Assembly: GCA_038316435.1 (NCBI GenBank)
Contig: JBBQAQ010000002.1
Coordinates: 110,591 to 174,590 of the forward strand
Origin: JACJXF01 sp038316435
GTDB lineage: Bacteria > Bacteroidota > Bacteroidia > Bacteroidales > GCA-2748055
Length of the DNA: 64,000 nt
Direction of reading: 5' to 3'
Under the pieces are notes generated by a model. It did not search any database and was not told the origin of the DNA. It worked only from the letters and a program-made list of their open reading frames with translations. The position numbers were made by a program, and so were the translations under genes. Shown in pieces: positions 41,464 through 51,079 of this stretch (the stretch's first letter is position 1; each line of letters begins with the position of its first letter).

Positions 41464-43479
41464 TTAAACGTCAATCCTGGCATATTTTGCATGTTTCTCA
41501 ATAAATTCGCGGCGAGGTGGAACATCATCTCCCATGAGCATAGAGAAAATTCTATCGGCTTCAACAGCGCTGTCAATGGTTACCTGCCGCAGAGTGCGTT
41601 TTTCAGGATTCATAGTTGTATCCCATAATTGTTCGGCGTTCATTTCCCCAAGACCTTTATAACGCTGGATATGAACACCAGCAGGGTTGCCGGGGCTCAT
41701 CTCTTCAACCAGAGCTTTTCTTTCATCCTCGGTCCAACAATAGCGTTCTTTGGTACCTTTTTTAACCAGATAGAGAGGCGGAGTAGCAATATACAAATAT
41801 CCCTTTTGAATCAATTCAACCATGTAACGGAAGAAGAAAGTCATAATCAGAGTGGTGATATGGCTACCGTCGACGTCGGCATCGGTCATAATAATAACCT
41901 TATGATATCTGATATGCGTAAGATTCAAGGCTTTACTGTCTTCCTCGGTACCAATTGAAACTCCGAGAGCAGTGAAGATGTTTTTTATTTCTTCGTTTTC
42001 AAAAATCTTGTACATCATTGCTTTTTCCACATTCAGGATTTTTCCCCTGAGTGGCATAATAGCCTGAAATTGTCTGTCACGGCCTTGTTTAGCAGTACCT
42101 CCAGCTGAATCTCCCTCGACAAAATAGATTTCAGTAAGAGCGGGATCTTTATCAGCACAATCGGCTAATTTCCCGGGAAGACCCGCACCTGAAAGCACAT
42201 TTTTCCTTTGAACAAGTTCTCTGGCTTTTCTTGCAGCATGACGGGCAGTAGCAGCTAAAATAACCTTGCTTACGATGGTTCGTGCATCTTTGGGATTTTC
42301 CTCCAAATAATTTGCAAGCTCAGCGCTAACTGCCATATCAACTACGCCCATGATTTCGGAGTTCCCTAGCTTGGTCTTTGTTTGACCTTCAAACTGTGGT
42401 TCCTGAACTTTAACGGAAATGATCGCTGTTAGTCCTTCGCGAAAGTCATCACCATTAATATCGAATTTGAGTTTGGTAAGCATTCCCGACTTATCAGCAT
42501 AGGATTTTAAAGTACGGGTTAGTCCCCTTCTAAAACCTGCAAGGTGAGTACCTCCTTCGATTGTATTAATATTATTTACATAAGTGTGTACATTTTCCGT
42601 GAAAGAAGTGTTGTACTGAAGAGCAATTTCCACAGGAACACCGTTCTTTTCGGTATCAAGATAAATAATTTTATCAATGAGTCTTTCACGATTTTCATCC
42701 AGAAAAGCCACGAATTCCTTAAGCCCTTCTTCTGAATGAAAACTTTCCTGACGATATTTTGCCAGAGGATTATCACTAGAGTTTCCGTTTGCAATAGTGT
42801 CATCAACCTCACGCATATCGATAATGCTAAGTTGAATCCCTTTATTTAAATATGCAAGTTCTCTAAGACGAGCGGAAAGAATTTCATAATGGAAAGTGGT
42901 AGTTGTGAAAATTGTGTCGTCAGGAATGAAATTAATTACCGTTCCGGTTTTATCACTTACCCCAATCTCTTTAACATCGGCAACAGGTTTTCCCCGCTCG
43001 TAAACCTGTTCGTATACTTTGCCATTCCTGTGAACTGTAGCAGTTAAGCGTGTTGATAGTGCATTTACGCAAGAAACTCCTACTCCATGCAACCCTCCGG
43101 AAACCTTATAAGATTCCTTGTTAAATTTTCCTCCGGCATGAAGGACTGTCATAACGACTTCCAATGCTGATTTTTGTTCTTTTTCGTGCCAATCGACAGG
43201 AATACCGCGACCATTATCAGTTACAGTAACTGAGCCATTTTCGTTAATAATCACGTCTATATCAGTACAATGACCAGCTAAAGCTTCATCAATAGAGTTG
43301 TCAACAACTTCATAAACAAGATGATGCAACCCTTTCACACTGATATCACCAATGTACATAGCAGGTCTTTTTCTGACAGCTTCAAGACCTTCAAGCACCT
43401 GAATATTATCTGCGGAATAGGCATTACCATTTGCACCTACTGCACCATTCTCCATTGCTTCGTTTTCTTTGTTCTCCAT
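41464..43479 (-). CDS. gyrB: DNA gyrase subunit B
   Basis: ATPase subunit of the supercoiling type II topoisomerase. From Met at 43479 it has 671 residues: GHKL ATPase domain (VVDNSIDEALAGH, VTDNGRGIPV, GGLHGVGVSCVNALS), transducer domain, and TOPRIM domain with YFVEGDSAGGTAKQGRDR and TDADVDGSHI for metal binding, then the C-terminal QRYKGLGEMNAEQLWDTTM. The motifs favour GyrB over ParE. The ATG at 43530 would add 17 residues unlike the family, so the internal Met is chosen. A single-gene unit with its own terminator. GyrA is not in the window. Confidence 0.96.
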   Translation of the reverse strand: MENKENEAMENGAVGANGNAYSADNIQVLEGLEAVRKRPAMYIGDISVKGLHHLVYEVVDNSIDEALAGHCTDIDVIINENGSVTVTDNGRGIPVDWHEKEQKSALEVVMTVLHAGGKFNKESYKVSGGLHGVGVSCVNALSTRLTATVHRNGKVYEQVYERGKPVADVKEIGVSDKTGTVINFIPDDTIFTTTTFHYEILSARLRELAYLNKGIQLSIIDMREVDDTIANGNSSDNPLAKYRQESFHSEEGLKEFVAFLDENRERLIDKIIYLDTEKNGVPVEIALQYNTSFTENVHTYVNNINTIEGGTHLAGFRRGLTRTLKSYADKSGMLTKLKFDINGDDFREGLTAIISVKVQEPQFEGQTKTKLGNSEIMGVVDMAVSAELANYLEENPKDARTIVSKVILAATARHAARKARELVQRKNVLSGAGLPGKLADCADKDPALTEIYFVEGDSAGGTAKQGRDRQFQAIMPLRGKILNVEKAMMYKIFENEEIKNIFTALGVSIGTEEDSKALNLTHIRYHKVIIMTDADVDGSHITTLIMTFFFRYMVELIQKGYLYIATPPLYLVKKGTKERYCWTEDERKALVEEMSPGNPAGVHIQRYKGLGEMNAEQLWDTTMNPEKRTLRQVTIDSAVEADRIFSMLMGDDVPPRREFIEKHAKYARIDV

Positions 43480-43933
43480 TTTTTCTTTTTTACAATCATA
43501 ATTATCAATCCTGACAATGAAATAAATCAAAATCAGAGTATCTATTTTATCCCGTTTATCGATTAAAACTGATTATTTCCGGAAGAATTAAATCGGAAAT
43601 AGTAGCGGAAAAGAAATTTTGCTTCTTTGAACTTTGCAAGTAATTGAATATCAAATTCATAAATATAAATTCCAAACTTCCATCTTGAAGGAACAAATGT
43701 AATTAAAAAACAGCGGTTTTTACTATAAAATCAGTAATAAATGGCGGGGATTTTTCAACATTTTATTAATACTGTAACTAATTGTATTATTGCGATTTAC
43801 AATAGTTTTGCGATAGGCTAAACAAGTGCCAGGTTTCAGATGGATTTTACAAATACATTTGCCAGAGATAAAAAACAGCCAAAGTAATTATGTTAGTTCT
43901 AAATCGCTATAAAAACCAGCCTAAGCAGGACTT
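43480..43933. promoter_or_regulatory. Upstream region of gyrB with a -7-type box
   Basis: This 454-base AT-rich gap holds on the minus strand TACATTTG (43694-43701), a full match to TAnnTTTG, about 215 bases before the gyrB start; no TTG sits at the ideal distance upstream. Gyrase genes are often controlled by supercoiling at their promoters, but nothing here proves it. No RNA gene or hairpin seen. Confidence 0.4.
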
Positions 43934-45586
43934 TTACAGTGAGTATGAAAAGCCGGCAAGGAATTGCAGTCTTTGAGATGGATATTGATTCCAAATCTGG
44001 TACTTAGTGGCTGTGAGGTTATTAAACCTTAGGAAAAACGATAGAGTTTTTGTATAACGGTATTCCATTGAAAGATTAGCATCCAGATATCCATTCAGTT
44101 CATTTACTTGACTTGCAATTCCTTGAGCGTAGCGCTTACCGGTATAGAATATATCAGTTCCAATAAGTATCTTATCCCTTAGATTATAATCCGCAGAAAG
44201 TGATGCTTCGAATGATGGCTTGTGCCATGCATATTGCAGTCTGTCGAGTTGGAATTTATAATAGTTTGCTTTCAAAAGGAATTGCAACTTTTCTGACTGA
44301 TGCCAGCTAACTTCTCCTCCGAGACTGAAAAGTGAAAGATTATCATAATCGGTGATGAACTTATTTCTTAGAATTTCGCTGCTGTCGTTTACAAAGAAAT
44401 ACAAGCTATCAATCTTCTCAAATGAGCCTTTCAGGTTAAAGGACATTTTATTGCTGTAACGGCCTTTTAAACCGGCAAACACTATCATCGAATGATTGGA
44501 GTTAGTGACTTTATATCCCGGAGTTAAAAAAGGATTTTCAAAGAGAATCTTACCGTAATTATTTATTTCCTTATACCCGTTTACTCCAAGATAAGGGATA
44601 AGCACAGCAGGTACAATATTGAATTCAAAGCTGGCACGTGGGTAGAAATTTGTTTTTTGGTTATTTCCATCATAATTCACATTAAAACCAACAAGAAATT
44701 TCCATTCTTCGGTACTTTTTGAGTACCATGGGTTTACATCTACAACTGAATACTTCGATGAATCAAGCTCTCCGTCCATTCCGAAATATCGTATTCTCAG
44801 ATCACCTCCGATAACCTGGTCGTTAATTCTTTTATTGAGTGAAGTGGCGAAGTCAACTGCCTGTTCAGTATTTTTATAATTGTCTCCAAGAATTTCGTAA
44901 TTCAAAGCGGTTTTGTAGTTCAGGTGAAAGGAATCTGAATACATGGAATAAAAGTTAATGCCTGCATCAGCCGATAAAATCTTCTGCATATTGGATTTTC
45001 GATCGAGCAGAGTATCAATTGCAGGATTGTACCCGTAGTACAAAACAGAGTTATACCCCCCCGAAATATCAGCTTCAAGAACAGAGGCTTTAAAGATTTT
45101 TTTGCCATATAACTTCATTAGGTTGTCGTTATAATTTGCGTTAACTTTTTTATTATTATCCAGTTTAATTTTCCCGGTTGATGATTGATGAGTATAATAA
45201 AACCCTAATTGTGTTGTTTTTGCTCTCAACTGATTAATAGACAGTTCCATATAAGGCGTCAAGTAATTGCCTGCGCCGAGGCTAAGCTGCGTTTTATATA
45301 ATTTCTGTATTGGTAAGCCAACCATTTTTGCTGGTTTAATTGGATCAATTTTATAATCTGTTTCAAATCTTTTGGGATAAATTACATAACCATATTCCGG
45401 AATAATCCTTGTTGTATCGTTAAAAACAGGCAAAAGGCCTATTTTATTTGCCTCTGAGAGTGTAGGAGTGTATGGTTTCACAACTCTAACCTCCTTTTGA
45501 ATCTGATTCTGTGCAATTGCCTCAGCATTAAAAAACAAAGGAGTGGCAAGGGTAAGGATAATGAAAATTGATTTTAAGCTACTCAT
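43934..45586 (-). CDS. Outer-membrane beta-barrel protein
   Basis: A 550-residue exported protein from Met at 45586, with signal peptide SSLKSIFIILTLATPLFFNAEAIAQ. A short conserved-looking N-terminal segment (KEVRVVKPYTPTLSEANKI) is followed by alternating polar/aromatic strands through to the C-terminus, which ends in an aromatic-rich strand (LQFLAGFSYSL), typical of outer-membrane barrels. No TonB box or plug domain is visible. It is 71 bases downstream of the large TPR-protein gene and probably cotranscribed, suggesting a joint envelope function. The upstream ATG at 45619 would place extra charged residues before the signal peptide. Family name unknown to me. Confidence 0.82.
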   Translation of the reverse strand: MSSLKSIFIILTLATPLFFNAEAIAQNQIQKEVRVVKPYTPTLSEANKIGLLPVFNDTTRIIPEYGYVIYPKRFETDYKIDPIKPAKMVGLPIQKLYKTQLSLGAGNYLTPYMELSINQLRAKTTQLGFYYTHQSSTGKIKLDNNKKVNANYNDNLMKLYGKKIFKASVLEADISGGYNSVLYYGYNPAIDTLLDRKSNMQKILSADAGINFYSMYSDSFHLNYKTALNYEILGDNYKNTEQAVDFATSLNKRINDQVIGGDLRIRYFGMDGELDSSKYSVVDVNPWYSKSTEEWKFLVGFNVNYDGNNQKTNFYPRASFEFNIVPAVLIPYLGVNGYKEINNYGKILFENPFLTPGYKVTNSNHSMIVFAGLKGRYSNKMSFNLKGSFEKIDSLYFFVNDSSEILRNKFITDYDNLSLFSLGGEVSWHQSEKLQFLLKANYYKFQLDRLQYAWHKPSFEASLSADYNLRDKILIGTDIFYTGKRYAQGIASQVNELNGYLDANLSMEYRYTKTLSFFLRFNNLTATKYQIWNQYPSQRLQFLAGFSYSL

Positions 45587-45656
45587 ATATTTTTCGTTTA
45601 AGTACATTCTCAGTAACATTTTTTCAGGTCTGCTTTTCAGTAATTAGTTTCAATAA

Positions 45657-48600
45657 TTATTGAACTCCAATCTCCATAGGTTCAGGCACAGGTGCAAGTT
45701 CGCGGGCATTTGCCTTTTCTGTAATCATTTTTTTAGTTTCGATAGCAGAAGCTTTAACACCATCGTTTTCTTCAGTATAATAATCGATTACACTCTGAAG
45801 TGTCTGTAATGCCTGAAAATCGTCGCCATTTGCCTGAAAGATATCAGCCAGTAAAAGAAAGGATTTGCCCATCCAATATGCATGCGGTGTATTCATGTCG
45901 ATATATTGGTAAATCACTTCTTCTGCCTTTTTCTTATCTCCCTGTAAAAAAGAAAGCTCAGCAACTCTGTATTTCGATTCAGCTCCTTCTTTACTATTAA
46001 CTTCAACAGCCACTTTGGTGAACCAATCGAGTGCTGCTGCAGGATTATTTTGTTTCAGATACGCATTAGCGATGGTAAACAAAGCCTCCCTGTTAATCTC
46101 AGCCTGCAGCTTGTCTTGCAAGAGTACTTGATTTGCGGCTGTAATACTATTCTGGTATTCTTCCAGCTTAACATAGCAGCGCATAAGTCCCAATTCTGCT
46201 TCAGCAATATTTGCCTTTTTTTCTCCTAATTCAATAAGTTTTAGATACAATTCAGCAGCTCTGTTGTAGTCGGCTTTTCCGTATGCAATGCGCGTTGCTG
46301 CTACAAGTGCCGGCTCGGAAAACATATTGGCGGGCTGGGAAATGATATATTCAAGGGATGTGAACGATTCATCTGGTCTATTCAGTTTAAGGAGGCAGTC
46401 GGCTCTATAATAATGAGCGTTTAGTAAGAAGTTACCGTTCACAAAACGGGCTATGTAATTATCCAAACTCTGAATTGCTTTATTACAATCGCCGGCAAGG
46501 TATGAGTTCTCCGCAGCAGAGTAGATCAATGAATCTTGTTCCATCATGCTGATTGCTTTCCCAAGTTCTTCAACGTAAGAAAGATACGAATCTACCATAT
46601 TCTGACTTACATAAATATCCTTGATTGACTTCAGAGAGTTTGAAGATTCTGTAGTTCCCGGATAATCCCGAACGACTTGTTTGTAATAAGCAAGCGCCTG
46701 ATCTGAGTTTCCCGAATTATTTGAAATGAGACCAAGTTGTACTAGTGTTCTGCTCAGATAGTTGCTATTTGGAAATTCCGTAGCAAGACGTTGGTAACTT
46801 TTTATTGCATCAGCAGACATATCGAGCTGCGCATAGGTTTTTCCCAGCTCAAAGAGAGCATCGTCGATATATGCAGATTTTGGATAATCTTTTAATAACT
46901 TGTTAAATGTTTCAACTTTCTGTTTTGGCTGGTCCATTAAGCCCTGGCAGAATCCCTTTTGAAAGCATGCATAATCAACATCCGCTTTATTCAGTTGAAT
47001 CACTTTTGAATATAATTCAATCGCATCGGTATAGCGGCTATCGATAAACCTGGTGTCACCCAAACGGTTATAAGCATCTGCAAGAGTAACGGCGCTTTGG
47101 TTCTTTTCCAGATTTGTATAGGCTGAAAACCATTTTTGAGCAGCAGGGTAATCTTTTTTCGAAAAAGCTACATAACCCAGACTATAATTAAGCATTGGAT
47201 ATTCGATAACTTTATAGGCGAAGGGATCTGCTTTGAATTGGTTATAGAAATCTTCAGCGGTACCGGCATCACCCACTCTGAAATAGGCTTCTCCCAGCCA
47301 ATATAATGTTCTCGCCTTTATGAGTGCATCATATTGAGAGTATTTCAAGGAACGGTCAAAACTGGAAATAGCATCTGTAAACCTCAGATTGGTAAAGAGT
47401 TCCAATCCCCTGAAAAAAGAAACTCTCTGCAAAGCCTTTTCCATATCAGAGTCTTTTTCTTTTATTTTCTCAAGGGATTCCTGCGCCATTTTATAGTTTT
47501 TGGTATTTAAGTAGGCCGCTACGAGGAAATTATAAGCCTCATCTGAACGTTTGGATGCAGGATAGAGACTGAGGTAGCGATTAAAAGCCTGAATGGCTTC
47601 ATTAAAAGGATTGTATGATAATTCGTAAGTGACTTTTGCGTAATTGAAGAGCGCATCTTCCTGAATAACAAGGTTATAATCCATTCCGGCAGCCACGCTA
47701 AATGCCTTACGAGCTTTGTTTTTATCGCCAGTTTTGAGGTAGCAGTCGGCCAGATTATACATTGAACTCTGAGAAATTTCAGAATTGGTATAAGCTATAC
47801 TTTCAAACAGCTCGGCAGCTTCTTTATATTTCTCCGACTTATAATATATAAATGCAAGCTGATAACGATCGCCCAGAGTGAGTGTTTTATTCTTATCCCT
47901 ATAGATTTCGAGATAAGGCAATGCCTCCTTGTAGCTGGCGAGCGCAAAATAAGAATCGCCAATAATTTTAGCCATTTCACCTTCTCTTTTCTCTGAAATT
48001 GAGTCCATTAGCGGTGGTGCAAACTCAACAATTTTCTCATACTTCTGTTGCATGAAATAAATCTGCGTAACGTAATAGGGAGCCATGGACGAAAAAGTTG
48101 GGTCGTCAAGCAGTCGCATGAAGCCTGTCAATGCCGTTTCGTAGTTTTTCTGATCGTATGCAATGTGTGAATAATAATACAAAGCGGGTGAGGAATACTT
48201 GCTTTCAATATCCTTAATTTCGAAAAAACAAACTCTGGCGTTTTCGAAATCATTGAGCATGTAATAACTGTATCCTTTGTTGAAATAGTATTCTGAGAGT
48301 TGATCGGCATTGAGAACATATCGTTCAACTTTATTGTAGTATGAAATTGCTTTAGAATAAGTTTTTTTGCGGTACATAAAGCCCGCCATGCGAAAGTTAG
48401 CGTCGTTAATTAACTGACTTTCAGGATTATTGTTTACAAATTCGTAGACCTTGTATTCGGCGTCCATGTTATAAAGTTCAATGGCGCACATTGCCGAATA
48501 ATACATGGCACTTGCTTTAAGTTCTGATTTTTCATTGCCGTACACATCAAGAGCTTTGGTGAAAAATTCCTGAGCGGCACTATATTTCTCATTGTTATAC

Positions 48601-48719
48601 AATTCCAGTCCTTTATAATAATCTAAGTCAGGGAAGGAATTAACCATAGTTTTCTGCGCCTGCAGGTTGACCATGCAAACCGACAATATGATGAAAAGTA
48701 AGGTTCTTCTGAATATCAT
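45657..48719 (-). CDS. Large periplasmic TPR-repeat protein
   Basis: A 1020-residue protein, start taken at Met 48719 directly before the signal peptide (IFRRTLLFIILSVCMVNLQAQ). Almost the whole mature chain consists of tetratricopeptide repeats of about 34-38 residues, seen as recurrent units such as YYKGLELYNNEKYSAAQEFF, AISYYNKVERY, ALPYLEIYRDKN and AIELYSKVIQLNK. Such solenoids bind protein partners. Directly upstream of the barrel gene in the same direction, it may be a periplasmic assembly or scaffold partner. Homologous gene pairs of TPR protein plus barrel are, as far as I know, widespread in Bacteroidota without a clear function. Confidence 0.88.
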   Translation of the reverse strand: MIFRRTLLFIILSVCMVNLQAQKTMVNSFPDLDYYKGLELYNNEKYSAAQEFFTKALDVYGNEKSELKASAMYYSAMCAIELYNMDAEYKVYEFVNNNPESQLINDANFRMAGFMYRKKTYSKAISYYNKVERYVLNADQLSEYYFNKGYSYYMLNDFENARVCFFEIKDIESKYSSPALYYYSHIAYDQKNYETALTGFMRLLDDPTFSSMAPYYVTQIYFMQQKYEKIVEFAPPLMDSISEKREGEMAKIIGDSYFALASYKEALPYLEIYRDKNKTLTLGDRYQLAFIYYKSEKYKEAAELFESIAYTNSEISQSSMYNLADCYLKTGDKNKARKAFSVAAGMDYNLVIQEDALFNYAKVTYELSYNPFNEAIQAFNRYLSLYPASKRSDEAYNFLVAAYLNTKNYKMAQESLEKIKEKDSDMEKALQRVSFFRGLELFTNLRFTDAISSFDRSLKYSQYDALIKARTLYWLGEAYFRVGDAGTAEDFYNQFKADPFAYKVIEYPMLNYSLGYVAFSKKDYPAAQKWFSAYTNLEKNQSAVTLADAYNRLGDTRFIDSRYTDAIELYSKVIQLNKADVDYACFQKGFCQGLMDQPKQKVETFNKLLKDYPKSAYIDDALFELGKTYAQLDMSADAIKSYQRLATEFPNSNYLSRTLVQLGLISNNSGNSDQALAYYKQVVRDYPGTTESSNSLKSIKDIYVSQNMVDSYLSYVEELGKAISMMEQDSLIYSAAENSYLAGDCNKAIQSLDNYIARFVNGNFLLNAHYYRADCLLKLNRPDESFTSLEYIISQPANMFSEPALVAATRIAYGKADYNRAAELYLKLIELGEKKANIAEAELGLMRCYVKLEEYQNSITAANQVLLQDKLQAEINREALFTIANAYLKQNNPAAALDWFTKVAVEVNSKEGAESKYRVAELSFLQGDKKKAEEVIYQYIDMNTPHAYWMGKSFLLLADIFQANGDDFQALQTLQSVIDYYTEENDGVKASAIETKKMITEKANARELAPVPEPMEIGVQ

Positions 48720-48936
48720 AGTTGCAATTTTATTATACTGGCTAAAGTTAATCATTAATGAAGCTAAGGTTTTAATCGAAAAAAGTTTTAATTAACATTC
48801 CTGTGTTAATTAGACGAAGAAAAATAAAAAAGTTTCTAATTAATCCTCACGAAATAGAAAGCGTAATCAATTCAGAGCAAAATGGCTTTATCAATATTCT
48901 TTTTAGTTCTCATTTCTTTTTTCGCTTAAAAACCAC

Positions 48937-48944
48937 AATCTTTG
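48937..48944 (+). promoter_or_regulatory. Near-consensus -7 box before the FtsE-like gene
   Basis: AATCTTTG differs from TAnnTTTG by one base. If used, transcription would begin near 48951, so the TTG at 48942 could not be the start codon and the ATG at 48990 would have a leader of about 40 bases. Confidence 0.35.
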
Positions 48945-48989
48945 TATAGTTATGTACAAAACGATAACAATTGCATAAAATTGCACAAC

Positions 48990-49703
48990 ATGGCTCTCGA
49001 TAAAATTATAGAATTTCATAATGTTTCCATTGCCATAAAAGATCATCTGATACTTTCCGAAATCAATTTTGAAATTGAAAAAGGCGAATTGGTTTACCTT
49101 ATCGGAAAAGTTGGCAGCGGAAAAACAAGTCTGATAAAGACCATAAATGCTGAGATTCCTATGAAATCGGGGAATGCCATTGTTGCCGACTTTAAACTTG
49201 AAGAGCTAAAAAAGAGTCAGATACCCTATCTAAGACGCAAATTAGGAATTGTGTTCCAGGATTTTCAGTTACTTATAGACAGGTCTGTTCATGAGAATCT
49301 GGAATTTGTGCTAAAAGCAACAGGATGGAAAAACAAAGTCGATATACATAAACGTATCTCAGAAGTGCTTGAGAAAGTTGATCTGGGAACAAAAGGTTAT
49401 AAGATGCCTCATCAATTATCAGGTGGGGAGCAACAGCGAGTTGTAATTGCAAGGGCTCTTCTTAACGATCCTGAAATCATACTTGCCGACGAGCCAACCG
49501 GGAACCTCGATCCAAAAACGTCTGAAGATATTATGCAAATTTTGCTGGAAATCAGTCGTAACGGAAGAGCTGTGCTAATCGCTACACATAATTACAATCT
49601 GTTAAAGAAATTTCCCTCGAGAATAATGAAATGTGCTAATGAGAGACTCGAAGAGACGTCAATAATTGATCCTGAAATTGAGTTTTTGAGCAGACAGATT
49701 TGA
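48990..49703 (+). CDS. ABC transporter ATP-binding protein, FtsE-like
   Basis: A 237-residue ABC ATPase: Walker A GKVGSGKTS (39-47), Q-loop in VFQDFQLLIDRSVHENLEF, signature LSGGEQQRV, Walker B IILADEP and switch His in ATHNYNLL. The LLIDRSVHENLEF stretch and short length resemble FtsE, the cell-division ATPase that with FtsX activates peptidoglycan hydrolases. No FtsX or other permease gene is adjacent; the next gene is convergent. The ATG at 48990 is preferred over a TTG at 48942 because ABC homologues start about here. An ATPase of a LolD/MacB-type exporter is the main alternative. Confidence 0.85.
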   Translation: MALDKIIEFHNVSIAIKDHLILSEINFEIEKGELVYLIGKVGSGKTSLIKTINAEIPMKSGNAIVADFKLEELKKSQIPYLRRKLGIVFQDFQLLIDRSVHENLEFVLKATGWKNKVDIHKRISEVLEKVDLGTKGYKMPHQLSGGEQQRVVIARALLNDPEIILADEPTGNLDPKTSEDIMQILLEISRNGRAVLIATHNYNLLKKFPSRIMKCANERLEETSIIDPEIEFLSRQI

Positions 49704-49709
49704 TCCCTG

Positions 49710-50825
49710 CTAAGTAAACCTGTAATCCCCATCACCATCCTGAAATACCGGCACATCTGAAGAGTTTTTCAGAAGTTCCTTTGAAATAGCTGAATACTTT
49801 GTAAAATATCTTCTTGAAAGTATAAAAAATTTCCTCTCCGAAAAATAATGGGTAATTTCTGGCTGGGAGGTTATTAGAGTTCTGATTTGGGGATTTGAAA
49901 AGCAATAATTTACAAAAGCTACAGGGAGTTTGGTTTTAAAATCATCTGTACAATATGTGAAAAGGGTTTTTAATACGCCATCTCTCAGACTGAGCATCAT
50001 AAGAGCATTTGTTTCACCTTTTTGTTCCCATCTTAGCCAGAAAGTTGAAAACTCACCTGCCACAGCGCTAAAATAATACTTATTTCTAACTTCAGCATTC
50101 ATGTCATCAGGGGTTATAAGCCAGGGCTGCATTTTGAGTGCTTCGATTTCAGGAATGTAGAAGTTACCCCGGCTATTTTCATTGATAAATTCGAAATCCG
50201 TCTTCTCAGGATCAATAATTTTTAAAGGATTAAAGCGATTCGAATCAGTCGTCCTCATTTTTCGAATCCCATTATAAACAAGCAATTCAAAAATCTCGAA
50301 AAGCCATGAAATTCCTGAATAAAGGAACAAGTTTGTAAAATACCGAATTCTCCTATTTGAAAAATTTATTGCCTTCAGTCGACTATGAATACCAGGTCGA
50401 ATATTTACAACAAGTCCATCTCTTTTCATCATCACACAAAACCCCAGATTACTGATGATTTTGTAGGTTTTTTCTGTCATATCGGAGAATGCGACCTTTT
50501 TATTCCATGTCTGAAGAAAGGTATAGAAAACTTTCATTCCGGCCTCGCCACCTTCTCCATTTTTTACCCACCAGCATGAATTCCAGGCAAAACGGTTATT
50601 GTCGGCTTTTTTCTGTTTCGAGGGAAATGCACCTACGTAAGACAGAAGTTGTTTGCCTGAATCATCGAGAGCGATAATCAGAGCAATATCATCTGGAAGC
50701 GCAAATGGATTAATGGATTGGCTGACAGCTCTTGCCTTACTGATTGGCACCTGTTCCCATGATGCATATTCAGCGCTATTTATTAAGGCTGTGAGTTCAG
50801 AAATTTTTATCTGTCGAAGGATCAT
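49710..50825 (-). CDS. Hypothetical protein, GNAT/FemAB-like
   Basis: A 371-residue soluble protein that I do not recognise with certainty. The first half (ISELTALINSAEYASWEQVP, LLSYVGAFPSKQ, FYTFLQTWNKKVAFSDMTEK) reads like a divergent acetyltransferase fold with a conserved-looking WWVKNGEGG block; a hydrophobic segment FLYSGISWLFEIFELL lies near the middle. It is the last gene of the acyl-carrier cluster, its ATG overlapping the ACP stop by one base (translational coupling). It is thus likely to act with the ACP and adenylation enzyme, perhaps as the transferase that takes the carried acyl or aminoacyl group. Inference only. Confidence 0.72.
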   Translation of the reverse strand: MILRQIKISELTALINSAEYASWEQVPISKARAVSQSINPFALPDDIALIIALDDSGKQLLSYVGAFPSKQKKADNNRFAWNSCWWVKNGEGGEAGMKVFYTFLQTWNKKVAFSDMTEKTYKIISNLGFCVMMKRDGLVVNIRPGIHSRLKAINFSNRRIRYFTNLFLYSGISWLFEIFELLVYNGIRKMRTTDSNRFNPLKIIDPEKTDFEFINENSRGNFYIPEIEALKMQPWLITPDDMNAEVRNKYYFSAVAGEFSTFWLRWEQKGETNALMMLSLRDGVLKTLFTYCTDDFKTKLPVAFVNYCFSNPQIRTLITSQPEITHYFSERKFFILSRRYFTKYSAISKELLKNSSDVPVFQDGDGDYRFT

Positions 50826-51067
50826 TAGTTTTTAAGTTGAGCTTCCACTCCTTTACAAATATCAGAAATTGTGCGCATTTCGAGCATGTCGATCAAATCG
50901 AATTGGATACCGAATTTATTTTCTATTCCAGCAATTAACATAACATGGTTTAAGGAATCCCATTTTTTAACATCACGGGATGCGGTGCTGGGAAAAACCT
51001 CAAGTTTATCATCAATTATCCTGGCGAAAATCTCCTTGACCTCATTGAATATTTCGTTATTCTCCAT
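50825..51067 (-). CDS. Acyl carrier protein
   Basis: An 80-residue acidic four-helix carrier with the phosphopantetheine attachment Ser38 in KKWDSLNHV. The EIFARIIDDKLEVFPSTA N-terminus and FDLIDMLEMRTISDI following are typical of specialised ACPs rather than the fatty-acid housekeeping AcpP, which has DSLD/TVE. It is flanked by a GNAT gene (12 bases) and a GNAT-like gene (one-base overlap), with an adenylation enzyme further upstream. It probably carries the acyl or aminoacyl group loaded by that enzyme. Confidence 0.9.
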   Translation of the reverse strand: MENNEIFNEVKEIFARIIDDKLEVFPSTASRDVKKWDSLNHVMLIAGIENKFGIQFDLIDMLEMRTISDICKGVEAQLKN

Positions 51068-51079
51068 TACTCAAAGTTA

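Noticed and set aside
43800..43933. Possible small RNA or riboswitch upstream of gyrB and downstream of the barrel gene
   Set aside because: No stable hairpin or known aptamer core could be seen; the gap is simply AT-rich.
48942..48989. Longer FtsE-like protein from the TTG at 48942
   Set aside because: The TTG overlaps a -7-like box and the extra residues do not resemble ABC ATPases; the ATG at 48990 fits better.
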